Assembly: GCA_964573475.1 (NCBI GenBank)
Contig: CAZNJT010000020.1
Span: forward strand, 1 to 21,066
Direction of reading: 5' to 3'
DNA length: 21,066 nt
Origin: CAVZKK01 sp964573475
Lineage (GTDB): Archaea > Thermoproteota > Bathyarchaeia > Bathyarchaeales > Bathycorpusculaceae
The translations under genes were made by a program, and so were the position numbers. Of this stretch, positions 1 to 6,271 are shown in pieces (positions within the stretch are counted from its first letter, which is position 1; each line of letters begins with the position of its first letter). The notes under the pieces were generated by a model. That model searched no databases. It had not been told where the DNA came from and was given only the letters and a program-made list of their open reading frames with translations.

Positions 1-1
1 T

Positions 2-691
2 TCTCAGTTAAAAGCAGCCATAGTGGACCAACTAAGCCTCACATACCGAAACCAAACCTTCATAGAAACAGCCACAAACACCCTAAAACAAGCAGGATAC
101 ACAGTAGACTACTACCCAGGCGAAAAAGTCACGGTGGAATTCTACAGAAACTTACCAACACATGGATACAAAATAATAATCTTAAGGGTTCACTCTACAG
201 CGACATGGACTCAAGGAGCAGAAGCACCGGTAACGCTTTTCACCTCAGAGCGTGCCAGCCCTACAAAGTATGTTTATGAGCAACTCACTGAGCAACTTCT
301 AGGGGTTTCATTTTCTGATGAGGAAAGAGAAAGAGGAATAATATATTTTGGAATAGATCCACTCTTCGTAATAAAAAGTATGAAAGGCAATTTTCAAAAC
401 ACCGCGATCATTATGATGGGATGTGAGGGCTTAGACAACCCGTTAATGGCCAAAGCCTTCGTGGAGAAGGGAGCCAAAGTTTACATAAGTTGGAATCGAC
501 CAGTCTCAGCATCCCACACAGACACAGCAACCACACAATTGCTGCAACATTTCCTCATAGAAAAACTAACACTAAAGCAGTCCGTTCAAGAAACCTTCAA
601 AGAAATCGGCTTCGACCCAACATACAAAAGCCTACTAATCTATTACCCACTTGAAGTAGGAGAACAAACAATAGAAAACATTAAAAGGTGA
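2..691 (+). CDS. Partial secreted/surface protein, C-terminal part (5' end outside window)
   Basis: The frame is open to the left edge (reading SQLKAAIVDQL before the first possible GTG at 23), so the real start lies upstream and what is seen is the C-terminal ~230 residues. It alternates predicted strands and helices, with hydrophobic strand-like runs such as YKIIILRVHS, TAIIMMGCEGL and AKVYISWNRPVS followed by a SHTDTATTQLLQHF segment. The MGCEG then SWNRPVSASHTD pattern resembles caspase-like or gingipain-like (CHAT/C25 superfamily) folds, where a Cys or His follows core strands, but I cannot confirm a catalytic dyad. It ends in IENIKR without a membrane anchor; an out-of-frame membrane tail lies just downstream. 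Confidence is high that it is coding and low on function. Confidence 0.8.
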   Translation, partial: SQLKAAIVDQLSLTYRNQTFIETATNTLKQAGYTVDYYPGEKVTVEFYRNLPTHGYKIIILRVHSTATWTQGAEAPVTLFTSERASPTKYVYEQLTEQLLGVSFSDEERERGIIYFGIDPLFVIKSMKGNFQNTAIIMMGCEGLDNPLMAKAFVEKGAKVYISWNRPVSASHTDTATTQLLQHFLIEKLTLKQSVQETFKEIGFDPTYKSLLIYYPLEVGEQTIENIKR

Positions 692-699
692 AAGCCTAA

Positions 700-798
700 A
701 ACTTCGACAATCCAGAGTTTCCACATGTAGCCACAGTCGCCGTGTTATGCCTCGCTGAGGCTGGCCTGCTCTTACACTTCAAAAAGAAGGTGTTATAA
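700..798 (+). pseudogene. Orphan C-terminal membrane-anchor remnant
   Basis: A start-less frame after a TAA at 697 reads FDNPEFPHVATVAVLCLAEA and then GLLLHFKKKVL. That is a typical archaeal surface-protein tail: a hydrophobic helix of ~18 residues followed by a positively charged cytoplasmic end. It is in a different frame from the gene ending at 691, so it may be the frameshifted anchor of that gene or the last piece of a deleted neighbour. Nothing else coding is evident between 799 and 916. Confidence 0.4.
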
Positions 799-916
799 TA
801 GCAGTGACGTTTCTTAAGACGCAAGACCAGGGCGTTACTTCAAATTCCATGTACTTCTAAACATGAGTTCCAAACTGAATCTATTAGTTTGTCATCGCCC
901 CACTTTCACAGTTACT

Positions 917-1003
917 CTAGCGTTTCGAAGTGCCGCTATCCAGCTTCTTTAAAAGCACTATTTCTGTTTCGTTCTCAGGGATTATGCGGATTTTAATTTC
1001 CAT
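917..1003 (-). CDS. 28-aa small ORF with strong Shine-Dalgarno
   Basis: The frame starts at ATG 1003 and reads MEIKIRIIPENETEIVLLKK LDSGTSKR. A GGAGGGAG ribosome-binding site (complement of 1009-1016) is placed 7-8 nt before the ATG, much better than for most genes here. It lies 73 nt downstream of the 406-aa secreted-protein gene on the same strand, so it may be the last gene of that transcript. It could be a genuine microprotein or the 5' piece of a longer gene cut by the TAG. I do not recognise the family. Confidence 0.45.
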   Translation of the reverse strand: MEIKIRIIPENETEIVLLKKLDSGTSKR

Positions 1004-1076
1004 ATTTACTCCCTCCTCTTAACGCCTAAAAGGTTTTAAACAACAGAAAAAAGAGGGGAAGTTTAGGTTTTTAAGG

Positions 1077-2297
1077 CTATTCTTCCGTTTTGCGGTTGTA
1101 TCCGTTTATTTCGAAGATGAAGTATGCTGTCTCGCTGTATGCTATTGAAGGTGCAAATTTCAGGTCTATTGTTTCCGTAGGCTTTAAGTCCACTCGGTTG
1201 CTGTCGTCAAGTAGTAGAGTCTGCTTCACCTTGCCAAGCGAACTGTGATAGGCGTATGTTAATGGGCATAAGTGCCATTCTCCTTTGTCGTCAATGGCGT
1301 AGAGTTTCACTTGGTCTATGTGAGAAGTGAAGTTGTCCAGCTCTCTTAACTGAAGCTTGTAAAAGCCGTTTTCTAAGGCTAAAGTACTTTGTATCCGATG
1401 CTGAACCGTCACATCTGAATCTGCGTGAATATTTAGTAAACCCTCTTCAACGTAGCCCGTACCATTCCAAACAAACAATGTTGGACACAGTCCACCACCG
1501 CCTCCTGATGGTGGTGGGGACGGGCTTCCAGTACCATCACTAAAAGCAGTATCGCCTTGTTCCACAGTAAGCCAACAATCTGTGTCTGCTGGGATATCAT
1601 CGCCAATTCTAAAGTATACCCATTCTACCTTTGATGGCCACTCCGCCCACAAGCGATTCCAAACCAAACCAAACCATATTGCAATTAGTGTATGATGCCC
1701 TTCATGGGCTTGCGCTACGGCGTTAGGTACCCCTATGCTTCCAGCTCCTTCTGTATATGTGGAGTCCCAAAACAAATTATCGTTGTAATCTACCAATAAA
1801 TCACTTAGATGCATGTATTCTTTCCCGTCGGGTGGATTGATTTCAGGATATTTTGTGTAATTTGCTTGAAACCACGAATCTGGAGTGGAGATTGTTGCTC
1901 CTATGGTTAATGGCCCATATCCGCCGCTAAGGCTCCATGAAACATACCATCCGGATTGGCTTGTTGAGGTTGGATACCACCTTTTCCACGTTGTATAACT
2001 GATGTTTCCACATGTGTCATCTCTGAAATAAACCGCCACTATAAAACCGTCCGGCCAATACTTGCATATTCCACTCCACCAGCTTTGTTGGATAACGTAA
2101 AACTTTATTGCGAATTCTTCGCTTGCAGTGGGATATGCTGGGTCGAAAGGAACTATTGGGAAATACTCCACATAAACCTCGCAGTAGTTATCTTGATATC
2201 TTTCATAACCACTTGAAGTAGCATGAACATTCCTAATCTGAGAAAACAATGGAAGCATTAAGATTAGAATGAGCATCAAAAAGGCTAGTTTCTTCAT
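1077..2297 (-). CDS. Secreted archaeal protein, Gly-rich linker and C-terminal beta domain
   Basis: 406 residues. Residues 1-26 form a signal peptide (MKKLAFLMLILILMLPLFSQ core, likely cleaved after VHA). Residues ~30-250 are a Trp/Tyr/Cys-rich extracellular domain with glycosylation-like NxS/T sites and a QAHEGHH run near 196-202 that could bind metal but is not a recognised protease motif. A PSPPPSGGGGG linker at ~258-269 joins it to a C-terminal domain beginning CPTLFVWNGTGYVEEGLLNI, a conserved-looking module I associate with secreted proteins of uncultured archaea. No C-terminal anchor is visible. The start overlaps the stop of the upstream 61-aa gene by 4 nt (ATGA), so the two are probably translationally coupled and may form one cell-surface unit. 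Confidence 0.85.
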   Translation of the reverse strand: MKKLAFLMLILILMLPLFSQIRNVHATSSGYERYQDNYCEVYVEYFPIVPFDPAYPTASEEFAIKFYVIQQSWWSGICKYWPDGFIVAVYFRDDTCGNISYTTWKRWYPTSTSQSGWYVSWSLSGGYGPLTIGATISTPDSWFQANYTKYPEINPPDGKEYMHLSDLLVDYNDNLFWDSTYTEGAGSIGVPNAVAQAHEGHHTLIAIWFGLVWNRLWAEWPSKVEWVYFRIGDDIPADTDCWLTVEQGDTAFSDGTGSPSPPPSGGGGGLCPTLFVWNGTGYVEEGLLNIHADSDVTVQHRIQSTLALENGFYKLQLRELDNFTSHIDQVKLYAIDDKGEWHLCPLTYAYHSSLGKVKQTLLLDDSNRVDLKPTETIDLKFAPSIAYSETAYFIFEINGYNRKTEE

Positions 2298-2479
2298 TGT
2301 TCATCACCATCTCTTTCTTCTTCGTCATCGCATTGTGAGTGTGTTGCTAGACGGCTAAGTACATTGATGAGTTCTCTGTGGTCAAAGTACGACCTTACCA
2401 AAATCGCCAATTGTAGTATGAATATTGCTATCAATAGGGCAAAGCCAAACCTAAACATTACGAGTTCGTTTTCCCACAT
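2294..2479 (-). CDS. 61-aa single-pass membrane protein
   Basis: One hydrophobic helix spans residues ~8-30 (FRFGFALLIAIFILQLAILV). It is followed by a charged segment RSYFDHRELINVLSRLATHS and an acidic tail DDEEERDGDEQ. A purine-rich AAGGAAGGAAG just before the ATG acts as a ribosome-binding site. Its stop overlaps the start of the 406-aa secreted-protein gene, which suggests coupled translation and perhaps an anchor or escort role. Tandem hairpins lie in the transcript upstream. The family is unknown to me. Confidence 0.7.
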   Translation of the reverse strand: MWENELVMFRFGFALLIAIFILQLAILVRSYFDHRELINVLSRLATHSQCDDEEERDGDEQ

Positions 2480-2519
2480 CGCTTCTTCCTTCCTTTTTCT
2501 TTTTTTTTGTTCTCTTTCT

Positions 2520-2571
2520 GCCCTTCAATTAGGGCGAGGCGGTGACACGCCTCCAGAGTAGTTAACTCTGG
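2520..2571 (-). other. Three tandem inverted repeats (RNA hairpins) upstream of the 61-aa gene
   Basis: Reading the minus-strand transcript, three stems follow each other almost without spacing: CCAGAGT/ACTCTGG (7 bp, 2553-2571), GAGGCG/CGCCTC (6 bp, 2536-2553) and GCCCT/AGGGC (5 bp, 2520-2535). They lie between the stop of the 47-aa gene (2582) and the ribosome-binding site of the 61-aa gene. No U-tract follows directly, so a processing site, mRNA stabiliser, attenuator or small structured RNA fits better than a simple terminator. Confidence 0.5.
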
Positions 2572-2581
2572 CTTAAACTTT

Positions 2582-2725
2582 TTAAACATTTCTACTGACA
2601 GTTACCTTCTTTATTTTTGCAGCCCAGGGAATCTTGGCCTCAGCAATTATCTCCTTCACAATCTGACGGTCGCTTACGCCTCTGCTTTCAGGAACCAGCT
2701 TGACGGTTATTACTGCCTTTTTCAT
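2582..2725 (-). CDS. 47-aa small protein (KAVITVKLVPES type)
   Basis: It begins MKKAVITVKLVPESRGVSDR and ends IPWAAKIKKVTVSRNV: two beta strands flanking a helix, so probably a tiny alpha/beta protein. I recall similar 45-60 residue proteins with the VKLVPES start and IPWA..I.KV end in archaeal genomes, but not a function. Its ATG overlaps the TGA of the 43-aa gene upstream (ATGA), giving translational coupling. Together they are the distal products of the promoter facing the ribbon-helix-helix gene. Confidence 0.75.
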   Translation of the reverse strand: MKKAVITVKLVPESRGVSDRQIVKEIIAEAKIPWAAKIKKVTVSRNV

Positions 2726-2853
2726 TCATACCACCTCAAAATCTCTTCTATCGCCTTTTCGCTATAACCGCGCTTTCGCAACTCCTCTCTGACCTGTTTT
2801 ATCAGGGACCTCGTCAGGGCCTTATCGTTCATGTATGGAATCATTTGCATCAT
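2722..2853 (-). CDS. 43-aa small helical protein
   Basis: It reads MMQMIPYMNDKALTRSLIKQ, then VREELRKRGYSEKAIEEILR WYE. This is two amphipathic helices with a charged face, similar in style to small antitoxins or DNA-associated proteins. The start is one of two adjacent ATGs (2853 or 2850), and no ribosome-binding site is visible, so the mRNA may be near-leaderless. A TATA-like ACTATAAAT lies upstream. The stop overlaps the next gene (ATGA). It is divergent from the ribbon-helix-helix gene across the repeat-bearing promoter. The family is unknown. Confidence 0.65.
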   Translation of the reverse strand: MMQMIPYMNDKALTRSLIKQVREELRKRGYSEKAIEEILRWYE

Positions 2854-2941
2854 GTTGTATAATGTTGCATAGAATCATTTATAGTTTTCTAAAGTTTTAT
2901 ATGGTTGCATAACGATTAAAGACATGCTAGGGATATTGTAT
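2854..2941. promoter_or_regulatory. Divergent promoter with [A/G]TTG[C/T]AT operator-like repeats
   Basis: Copies of [A/G]TTG[C/T]AT sit at 2854-2860, 2864-2870, 2904-2910 and 2935-2941. The first three starts are 10 and 40 bp apart, that is, on the same helical face. TATA-like runs (complement TATAAAT near 2879-2886, and ATATAAAA near 2894-2901) lie between the divergent genes. Ribbon-helix-helix repressors usually bind short repeated half-sites about one helical turn apart, so autoregulation by the adjacent 55-aa protein is a reasonable inference. Confidence 0.55.
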
Positions 2942-3107
2942 GAATGAAGCAGCTATGCCTAGAAAAAGAATTTTCGCAACGATCCGAGAGGACATAGAAG
3001 TGTGGATTCAAAAGGAAATAGAAAGCGGTAGATTTAGGAATCGCTCTCACGCCATTGAATATGCTCTACTTCAACTTATGAAACAAGAGAAGGAAAAGAA
3101 GGAATAG
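2940..3107 (+). CDS. Ribbon-helix-helix (CopG/MetJ-Arc) transcriptional regulator, 55 aa
   Basis: It reads MNEAAMPRKRIFATIREDIE, then VWIQKEIESGRFRNRSHAIE YALLQLMKQ and a Lys/Glu tail. The pattern is that of the RHH fold: an N-terminal DNA-contacting strand (KRIFATI), helix A (EDIEVWIQKEIES), the turn GRFRNRS and helix B (HAIEYALLQLMK). Such proteins act as dimers, often as repressors of mobile-element genes or as antitoxins. No toxin-like partner is adjacent, only two small coupled genes on the other side. An internal ATG at 2955 is a possible alternative start. The upstream repeats are its likely operator. A T6 run at 3112-3117 could end transcription. Confidence 0.85.
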   Translation: MNEAAMPRKRIFATIREDIEVWIQKEIESGRFRNRSHAIEYALLQLMKQEKEKKE

Positions 3108-3126
3108 CATTTTTTCACACTTAGCC

Positions 3127-3175
3127 TAGCCTTTTCCTGTAAAAAATAGGCACTAGTGAAACAACGGAAAGGCTA
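3127..3175. repeat. Imperfect inverted repeat in the gap after the RHH gene
   Basis: TAGCCTTTTCC at 3127-3137 pairs with GGAAAGGCTA at 3166-3175, with one bulged base and a loop of about 28 nt. It lies in the 191-nt gap between two convergent genes, where I see no coding signal. It could be a bidirectional terminator or an old element end. Confidence 0.35.
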
Positions 3176-3298
3176 TGAATCCAGAGTTCTGGACCAAGCA
3201 CCATTTACCCCCTCTTGCATCTCCAATGAGGAAACAATAGAGGGAAGTTAAGAGAGGCTTTAACCACCCTACCCCCAATCTCAACAAACGATGGAAGA

Positions 3299-3841
3299 CT
3301 ATCCTGTGCCCTGACCGCCAGTGAAGGTGTTCGTGAACTTATAGCCACTGGCTGTTGCTACTGAAACGTCATAGTTAGTTCCGTTTGTGTATGCGTATGT
3401 TACAGTTAATGAAGCGCTTTGCGTTGCTTTCAGAATAAGCGGCAAAGTCGTCGGCTGAGTTACTCCGGAAGATCCATAGTTTACTAATACCTGATTTATT
3501 GTCAGGTCTTTAGTTCCAGTGTTGTTTACATTGATCACAAATGTTCTTTGGGCTGGGTCAGTGTTCCAGTTCCAAGTTATCTTTGAGATTGTGAGCTGTT
3601 CTGTTCCCATGAACGTGAATGTGAAGTTGGAAGCGTCCATGAAAGCGTCCCGCCAATTGGTCAGATTTTGCACTTTCTCGTTTAGTTCTGCATTTTGAGT
3701 TTCCAAGCTACTTGTCTTGCTTTCCAAATCGCTAACCTTACTTTCAAGTCCCTTTGCTCCAACATACAACAAAGTGCTGAATCCAGCCAAAGCCACAATC
3801 AAACAGAAACATATTGCCAGTGCAATTTTGTCTTTTCCCAT
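3299..3841 (-). CDS. Membrane-anchored coiled-coil protein with extracellular beta domain
   Basis: 180 residues. A short basic N-terminus (MGKDK) precedes one membrane helix at ~6-28 (ALAICFCLIVALAGFSTLLY). A coiled coil at ~31-65 has heptad-like repeats (LESKVSDLESKTSSLETQ). A beta-rich domain from ~70 to 175 is Thr/Asn rich with several NxT/S sites (VNNTGTKDLTINQVLVNYG), like a CARDB/Ig-type module that would face the outside. It could be a pilin-like surface stalk, but no class III signal-peptide cleavage motif is visible. No neighbour is close enough to form an operon. Confidence 0.75.
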   Translation of the reverse strand: MGKDKIALAICFCLIVALAGFSTLLYVGAKGLESKVSDLESKTSSLETQNAELNEKVQNLTNWRDAFMDASNFTFTFMGTEQLTISKITWNWNTDPAQRTFVINVNNTGTKDLTINQVLVNYGSSGVTQPTTLPLILKATQSASLTVTYAYTNGTNYDVSVATASGYKFTNTFTGGQGTG

Positions 3842-4451
3842 TTTTGGTTCACTATCCTTTGGGATTCATAGAGCATGCTCTTAACAGCTATGAATTTCAA
3901 ATCTGTCTTAGAAATATTGTTATCTCCCTAAGAGTTACCAGAACCATAGCGAAAATACGTGGTCTCTTAAAATCTTCGCCCTGCCTTTCAGCTTCAGAAA
4001 CAGAATTTAGTCACTATAGCGAGCAAGTTTCCATCCGTGAATTTAGCAACGCCGTTGAAGTTTCCATGTTATTACCCGGGTGGTAAAGCCAAGGCGTCAT
4101 GGCGGCAAGCACGTTGAATGCTTATTTTCTCTACATAGAATGTGGCTTACGTAATCCCCCCGTATTCCATCAGCACACATTACGTGTTAAATAATACGCT
4201 GAAATCGTAGAGCCGCAAAACAAGCCTCTTTAACGATTTAAAGCCTTAGAAAAAGAGAATGTTTATCATGCTGAACATCACGCTTAACCGTCACATGCAA
4301 GAAGAACATTCCGTTTATCCGATGGTCGTGGGTTCAAATCCCACCTTCGGTTTTTTCGAGTGAATCCTCTTTTGTTGAGCCCCATGCTTCTCTTAGGAAT
4401 GTTGTGAGTGCCCAGCCTTTAGCGCGCGCTGAATGCTAGATCCGAATGAAA
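3842..4451. other. 610-nt gap without a convincing gene; holds a tRNA 3' fragment
   Basis: Both strands carry only short frames. A start-less minus frame near 3900-4010 (ending REITIFLRQI) and an overlapping plus frame at 3814-4086 show no recognisable domain and are probably remnant and shadow. The clear object is the tRNA T-arm fragment at 4313-4350. The part just right of 3841 must contain the promoter of the coiled-coil gene, but I see no strong TATA box. Confidence 0.5.
4313..4350 (+). other. tRNA 3'-half fragment (possible attachment-site scar)
   Basis: GTGGG-TTCAAAT-CCCAC at 4328-4344 is a perfect tRNA T-arm: 5-bp stem, 7-nt loop, canonical TTC and A58. It is preceded by GATGGTC, which resembles the end of an anticodon stem plus variable loop, and followed by CTTCGG and T6. 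No matching 5' acceptor strand, D-arm or anticodon stem is found upstream, so this is not an intact tRNA. Archaeal integrative elements commonly recombine into tRNA 3' ends and leave such copies. Confidence 0.6.
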
Positions 4452-4760
4452 TCAAATAGGTGTTGGGATTATATTTCTTGTTTCTTCAATGATTGGCAAT
4501 ATTTGTTCCAGTTCCCTGAAGTACTTGAGTACCGTTATGCCTCTTTGAGTTATAGCAAAGACTGTTCTACTTTTCCCCACATTTCTTTCTTCAACAAGAT
4601 TCTGTTTGATTAAGAAGTCCAGATACTCTCTCAGAACGCTACAATTCACGTTTGCTTTGTACATTATATGCGTTAGTTTCAAGGGTCCTCGATGAGCCAA
4701 CACTATGAGAATGTCAACGTACATCTCGAGTTTAGAACGTCTCATATTGGAACCCTTCAT
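4452..4760 (-). CDS. Winged helix-turn-helix regulator (HTH_45/ArnR1-like)
   Basis: 102 residues, or 97 from the inner ATG at 4745. The core MYVDILIVLAHRGPLKLTHI then MYKANVNCSVLREYLDFLIK contains the recognition helix. NLVEERNVGKSRTVFAITQRG is the wing, and GITVLKYFRELEQILPIIEE forms a C-terminal dimerisation helix. This layout is typical of small archaeal winged-helix proteins of the HTH_45/Sso10a/ArnR1 kind, very common in uncultured Thermoproteota. A TATA-like run (ATAAAAGGTTTATAC on the minus strand, about 4786-4800) lies upstream. The target is unknown; no operon partner is visible. Confidence 0.85.
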   Translation of the reverse strand: MKGSNMRRSKLEMYVDILIVLAHRGPLKLTHIMYKANVNCSVLREYLDFLIKQNLVEERNVGKSRTVFAITQRGITVLKYFRELEQILPIIEETRNIIPTPI

Positions 4761-4864
4761 TTGTGTGTCTTCATCTATTGCAAGTTCTTAGTATAAACCT
4801 TTTATGTATCCAAAATAAGGCTCAATTGACCTGATTTCTGCTCCCAAACCAGATACATGACTCC

Positions 4865-5035
4865 ATGCATCTTGTTGGTCTTAGGCATGTAGCATATTCT
4901 ACCCAGTTTGCCGAGAATTACCATAGTTTCAAACCCTATCTGGAGGTTTACGATGCGGCGAGCAGCACAGCAAACAAGTATATAAAAGTTATGGGAGACA
5001 AAGTTTGTTATCTAAAGAGATTTGTAGGTGTATAA
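4865..5035 (+). CDS. 56-aa ORF or gene remnant, unknown
   Basis: ATG 4865 opens a frame beginning MHLVGLRHVAYSTQFAENYH and ending KVMGDKVCYLKRFVGV. The frame is open upstream to a TGA at ~4832, so the ATG is not certain. Residue composition (balanced, with few rare runs) looks coding, but I recognise no family and no ribosome-binding site is visible. It may be the end of a decayed gene in this rubble-like stretch. The rest of 4761-5103 shows nothing else. Confidence 0.3.
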   Translation: MHLVGLRHVAYSTQFAENYHSFKPYLEVYDAASSTANKYIKVMGDKVCYLKRFVGV

Positions 5036-5103
5036 AGTTCATAATTGCTCTGCTTGTTCATTGTGGTTTTTTCTTGCAGATGGATGGTTTCTTCAGAGAA
5101 GCT

Positions 5104-5322
5104 CTAAAGTGACAGTAGAGACTCATTTATCTTGTTGATTGCTTTTGCTGTGCCAAAAGAACACCTTATAGGGACAATTCTTTTTTCCTTCAATAGATTC
5201 TTTAGCTGTCTTCTTTGGGGGATTAGATTCTCGGCAGCCCTTTTTGGAGAACGAGGAACTATGAGAAGCCTACGATTTGCAAATAGTTCTTGATGGACTG
5301 AACTGAAATGCCTGACAAGTTT
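5104..5322 (-). pseudogene. 5'-truncated gene remnant, unknown family
   Basis: A 72-codon start-less minus frame runs from a TGA at 5323-5325 to TAG at 5104. It includes HQELFANRRLLIVPRSPKRA, then LIPQRRQLKNLLKEKRIVPI and RCSFGTAKAINKINESLLSL. The composition (Lys/Arg-rich helices, LLIVPRS strand) looks strongly coding, yet no ATG or GTG exists in frame. The missing 5' end would lie where the truncated vsr begins on the other strand (5308), so both genes appear to have been cut at one junction. I cannot name the family. Confidence 0.5.
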
Positions 5323-5451
5323 TCAAAAGAAATTAGAAGAAAAACGATGCAAGCGGTCAAATCAAAAGACACAGAACTTGAAAATGTCGTTATGAGAAAC
5401 TTATGGAGTAAAGGCATACGATTTAGAAGGAACGTAAGCGATTTGTTAGGC
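5308..5451 (+). pseudogene. vsr: Truncated very-short-patch-repair endonuclease (N-terminal ~48 aa)
   Basis: The frame begins MPDKFSKEIRRKTMQAVKSK, then DTELENVVMRNLWSKGIRFR RNVSDLLG. This matches the start of Vsr-type nucleases: the M..(V/I)..KDT..E..(L/V)...L...G.RFR...(D/E)L.G pattern. Intact proteins continue with the PD-(D/E)XK-related catalytic core (PDIxF..., then C.W H residues). Here that core is missing: after residue 48 the frame enters antisense of the neighbouring zinc-ribbon gene and stops at 5533. Vsr normally nicks T:G mismatches from deamination of 5-methylcytosine and accompanies a cytosine methyltransferase; none is present here. Inactive relic. Confidence 0.75.
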
Positions 5452-5463
5452 ACGCACATTTCA

Positions 5464-6075
5464 TCAGGCTCTTCTTCTTGCTCCACAGTTCGGACAGAAG
5501 AGGGAAGTTTGGGGCATGAGCCCGCCGCAGTATGAGCAGGGTATCAGAACCACTTCTCGAACAGTCTCTTTTGAAACCATCTGTGGAGGCGGAGGAGGGG
5601 TCTGTTGTTTTGCGACCAGGATTTCGCGATTTTCCGTTTCTATGCTTGGTCGTCCTCTAACTCTCACGGTTGCCTGCATCCACCATTTCACGTTGTTGTC
5701 AACGCTGTAGTATGTTTCTCTCGCAACTGTTGGTATTCTCAGAGTGAATGGGTACTTGGAACTGAAACCCTGAGGTATTCGCGCAGCATTGCAGACAACA
5801 AACTGGTCTGAATACAGTTTCGCTTGATCCCAGTATTGTTCTGTTCTATGCTTTTGAGTGTCGCCGACCTGAGTGGAAACTGTACGCGTTTTCTTCAGAT
5901 TCTCCCAGCACGACAAATTCACGGCTATTCGCTCTACTTCGAACTCTTCTTCAGAAACGATTTGAAAGTCTCCCTTTACTTCTTCCCCAAGTGCATACTC
6001 ATTTTTCTGAGTTCCGAGCGCAATCCTTGCTCGAGGGGGATTGAGTTTGTTCGACAACCATTTGAAAAAGCTCAT
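5464..6075 (-). CDS. Arrestin-like fold protein with C-terminal zinc ribbon
   Basis: 203 residues. After MSFFKWLSNKLNPPRARIAL the sequence KNEYALGEEVKGDFQIVSEE is the strand-turn-strand opening of arrestin-like (SpoOM/Vps26-type) beta sandwiches. The pattern continues through VNLSCWENLKKTRTV, IPQGFSSKYPFTLRIPTVAR and VDNNVKWWMQATVRVRGRP. A PPPPPQ linker leads to a zinc ribbon with C180-x2-C183-x10-C194-x2-C197 and an Arg-rich end. Such proteins are cytoplasmic adaptors in archaea with unknown partners. A TATA-like element (ATAAAGATTAAATC on the minus strand, about 6127-6140) lies upstream, and a CTGCCGGCAG palindrome sits at 6115-6124. The 3' end abuts the vsr break. Confidence 0.75.
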   Translation of the reverse strand: MSFFKWLSNKLNPPRARIALGTQKNEYALGEEVKGDFQIVSEEEFEVERIAVNLSCWENLKKTRTVSTQVGDTQKHRTEQYWDQAKLYSDQFVVCNAARIPQGFSSKYPFTLRIPTVARETYYSVDNNVKWWMQATVRVRGRPSIETENREILVAKQQTPPPPPQMVSKETVREVVLIPCSYCGGLMPQTSLFCPNCGARRRA

Positions 6076-6271
6076 TTTCAGTCAATTTCCGTGTAATTTG
6101 CAATTGGTATTGAACTGCCGGCAGGATTTAATCTTTATGCGTAGCGCATGAAAAATGATAATGCCAAATTCATTAATAAGGTTTGACAACCCATAGATTT
6201 AAGCAATTGCAGGTGGGGGCTAGAATTTGAACACAAGATTACTGGTAAAAAATGTTTGACATAAACGCGCG

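Noticed and set aside
2364..2561. 65-codon plus-strand frame
   Set aside because: Antisense of the 61-aa membrane gene; hydrophobicity is only the mirror of that gene.
3814..4086. 90-codon plus-strand frame
   Set aside because: Overlaps the coiled-coil gene start antisense and shows no family pattern; start context is poor.
5259..5486. 75-codon minus-strand frame over the vsr fragment
   Set aside because: Antisense of the better-supported vsr N-terminus; no protein-like features.
6205..6240. Possible further tRNA T-arm on the minus strand (GTTCAAATTC)
   Set aside because: The stem does not pair and no other tRNA part is present; a match this short is expected by chance in 21 kb.
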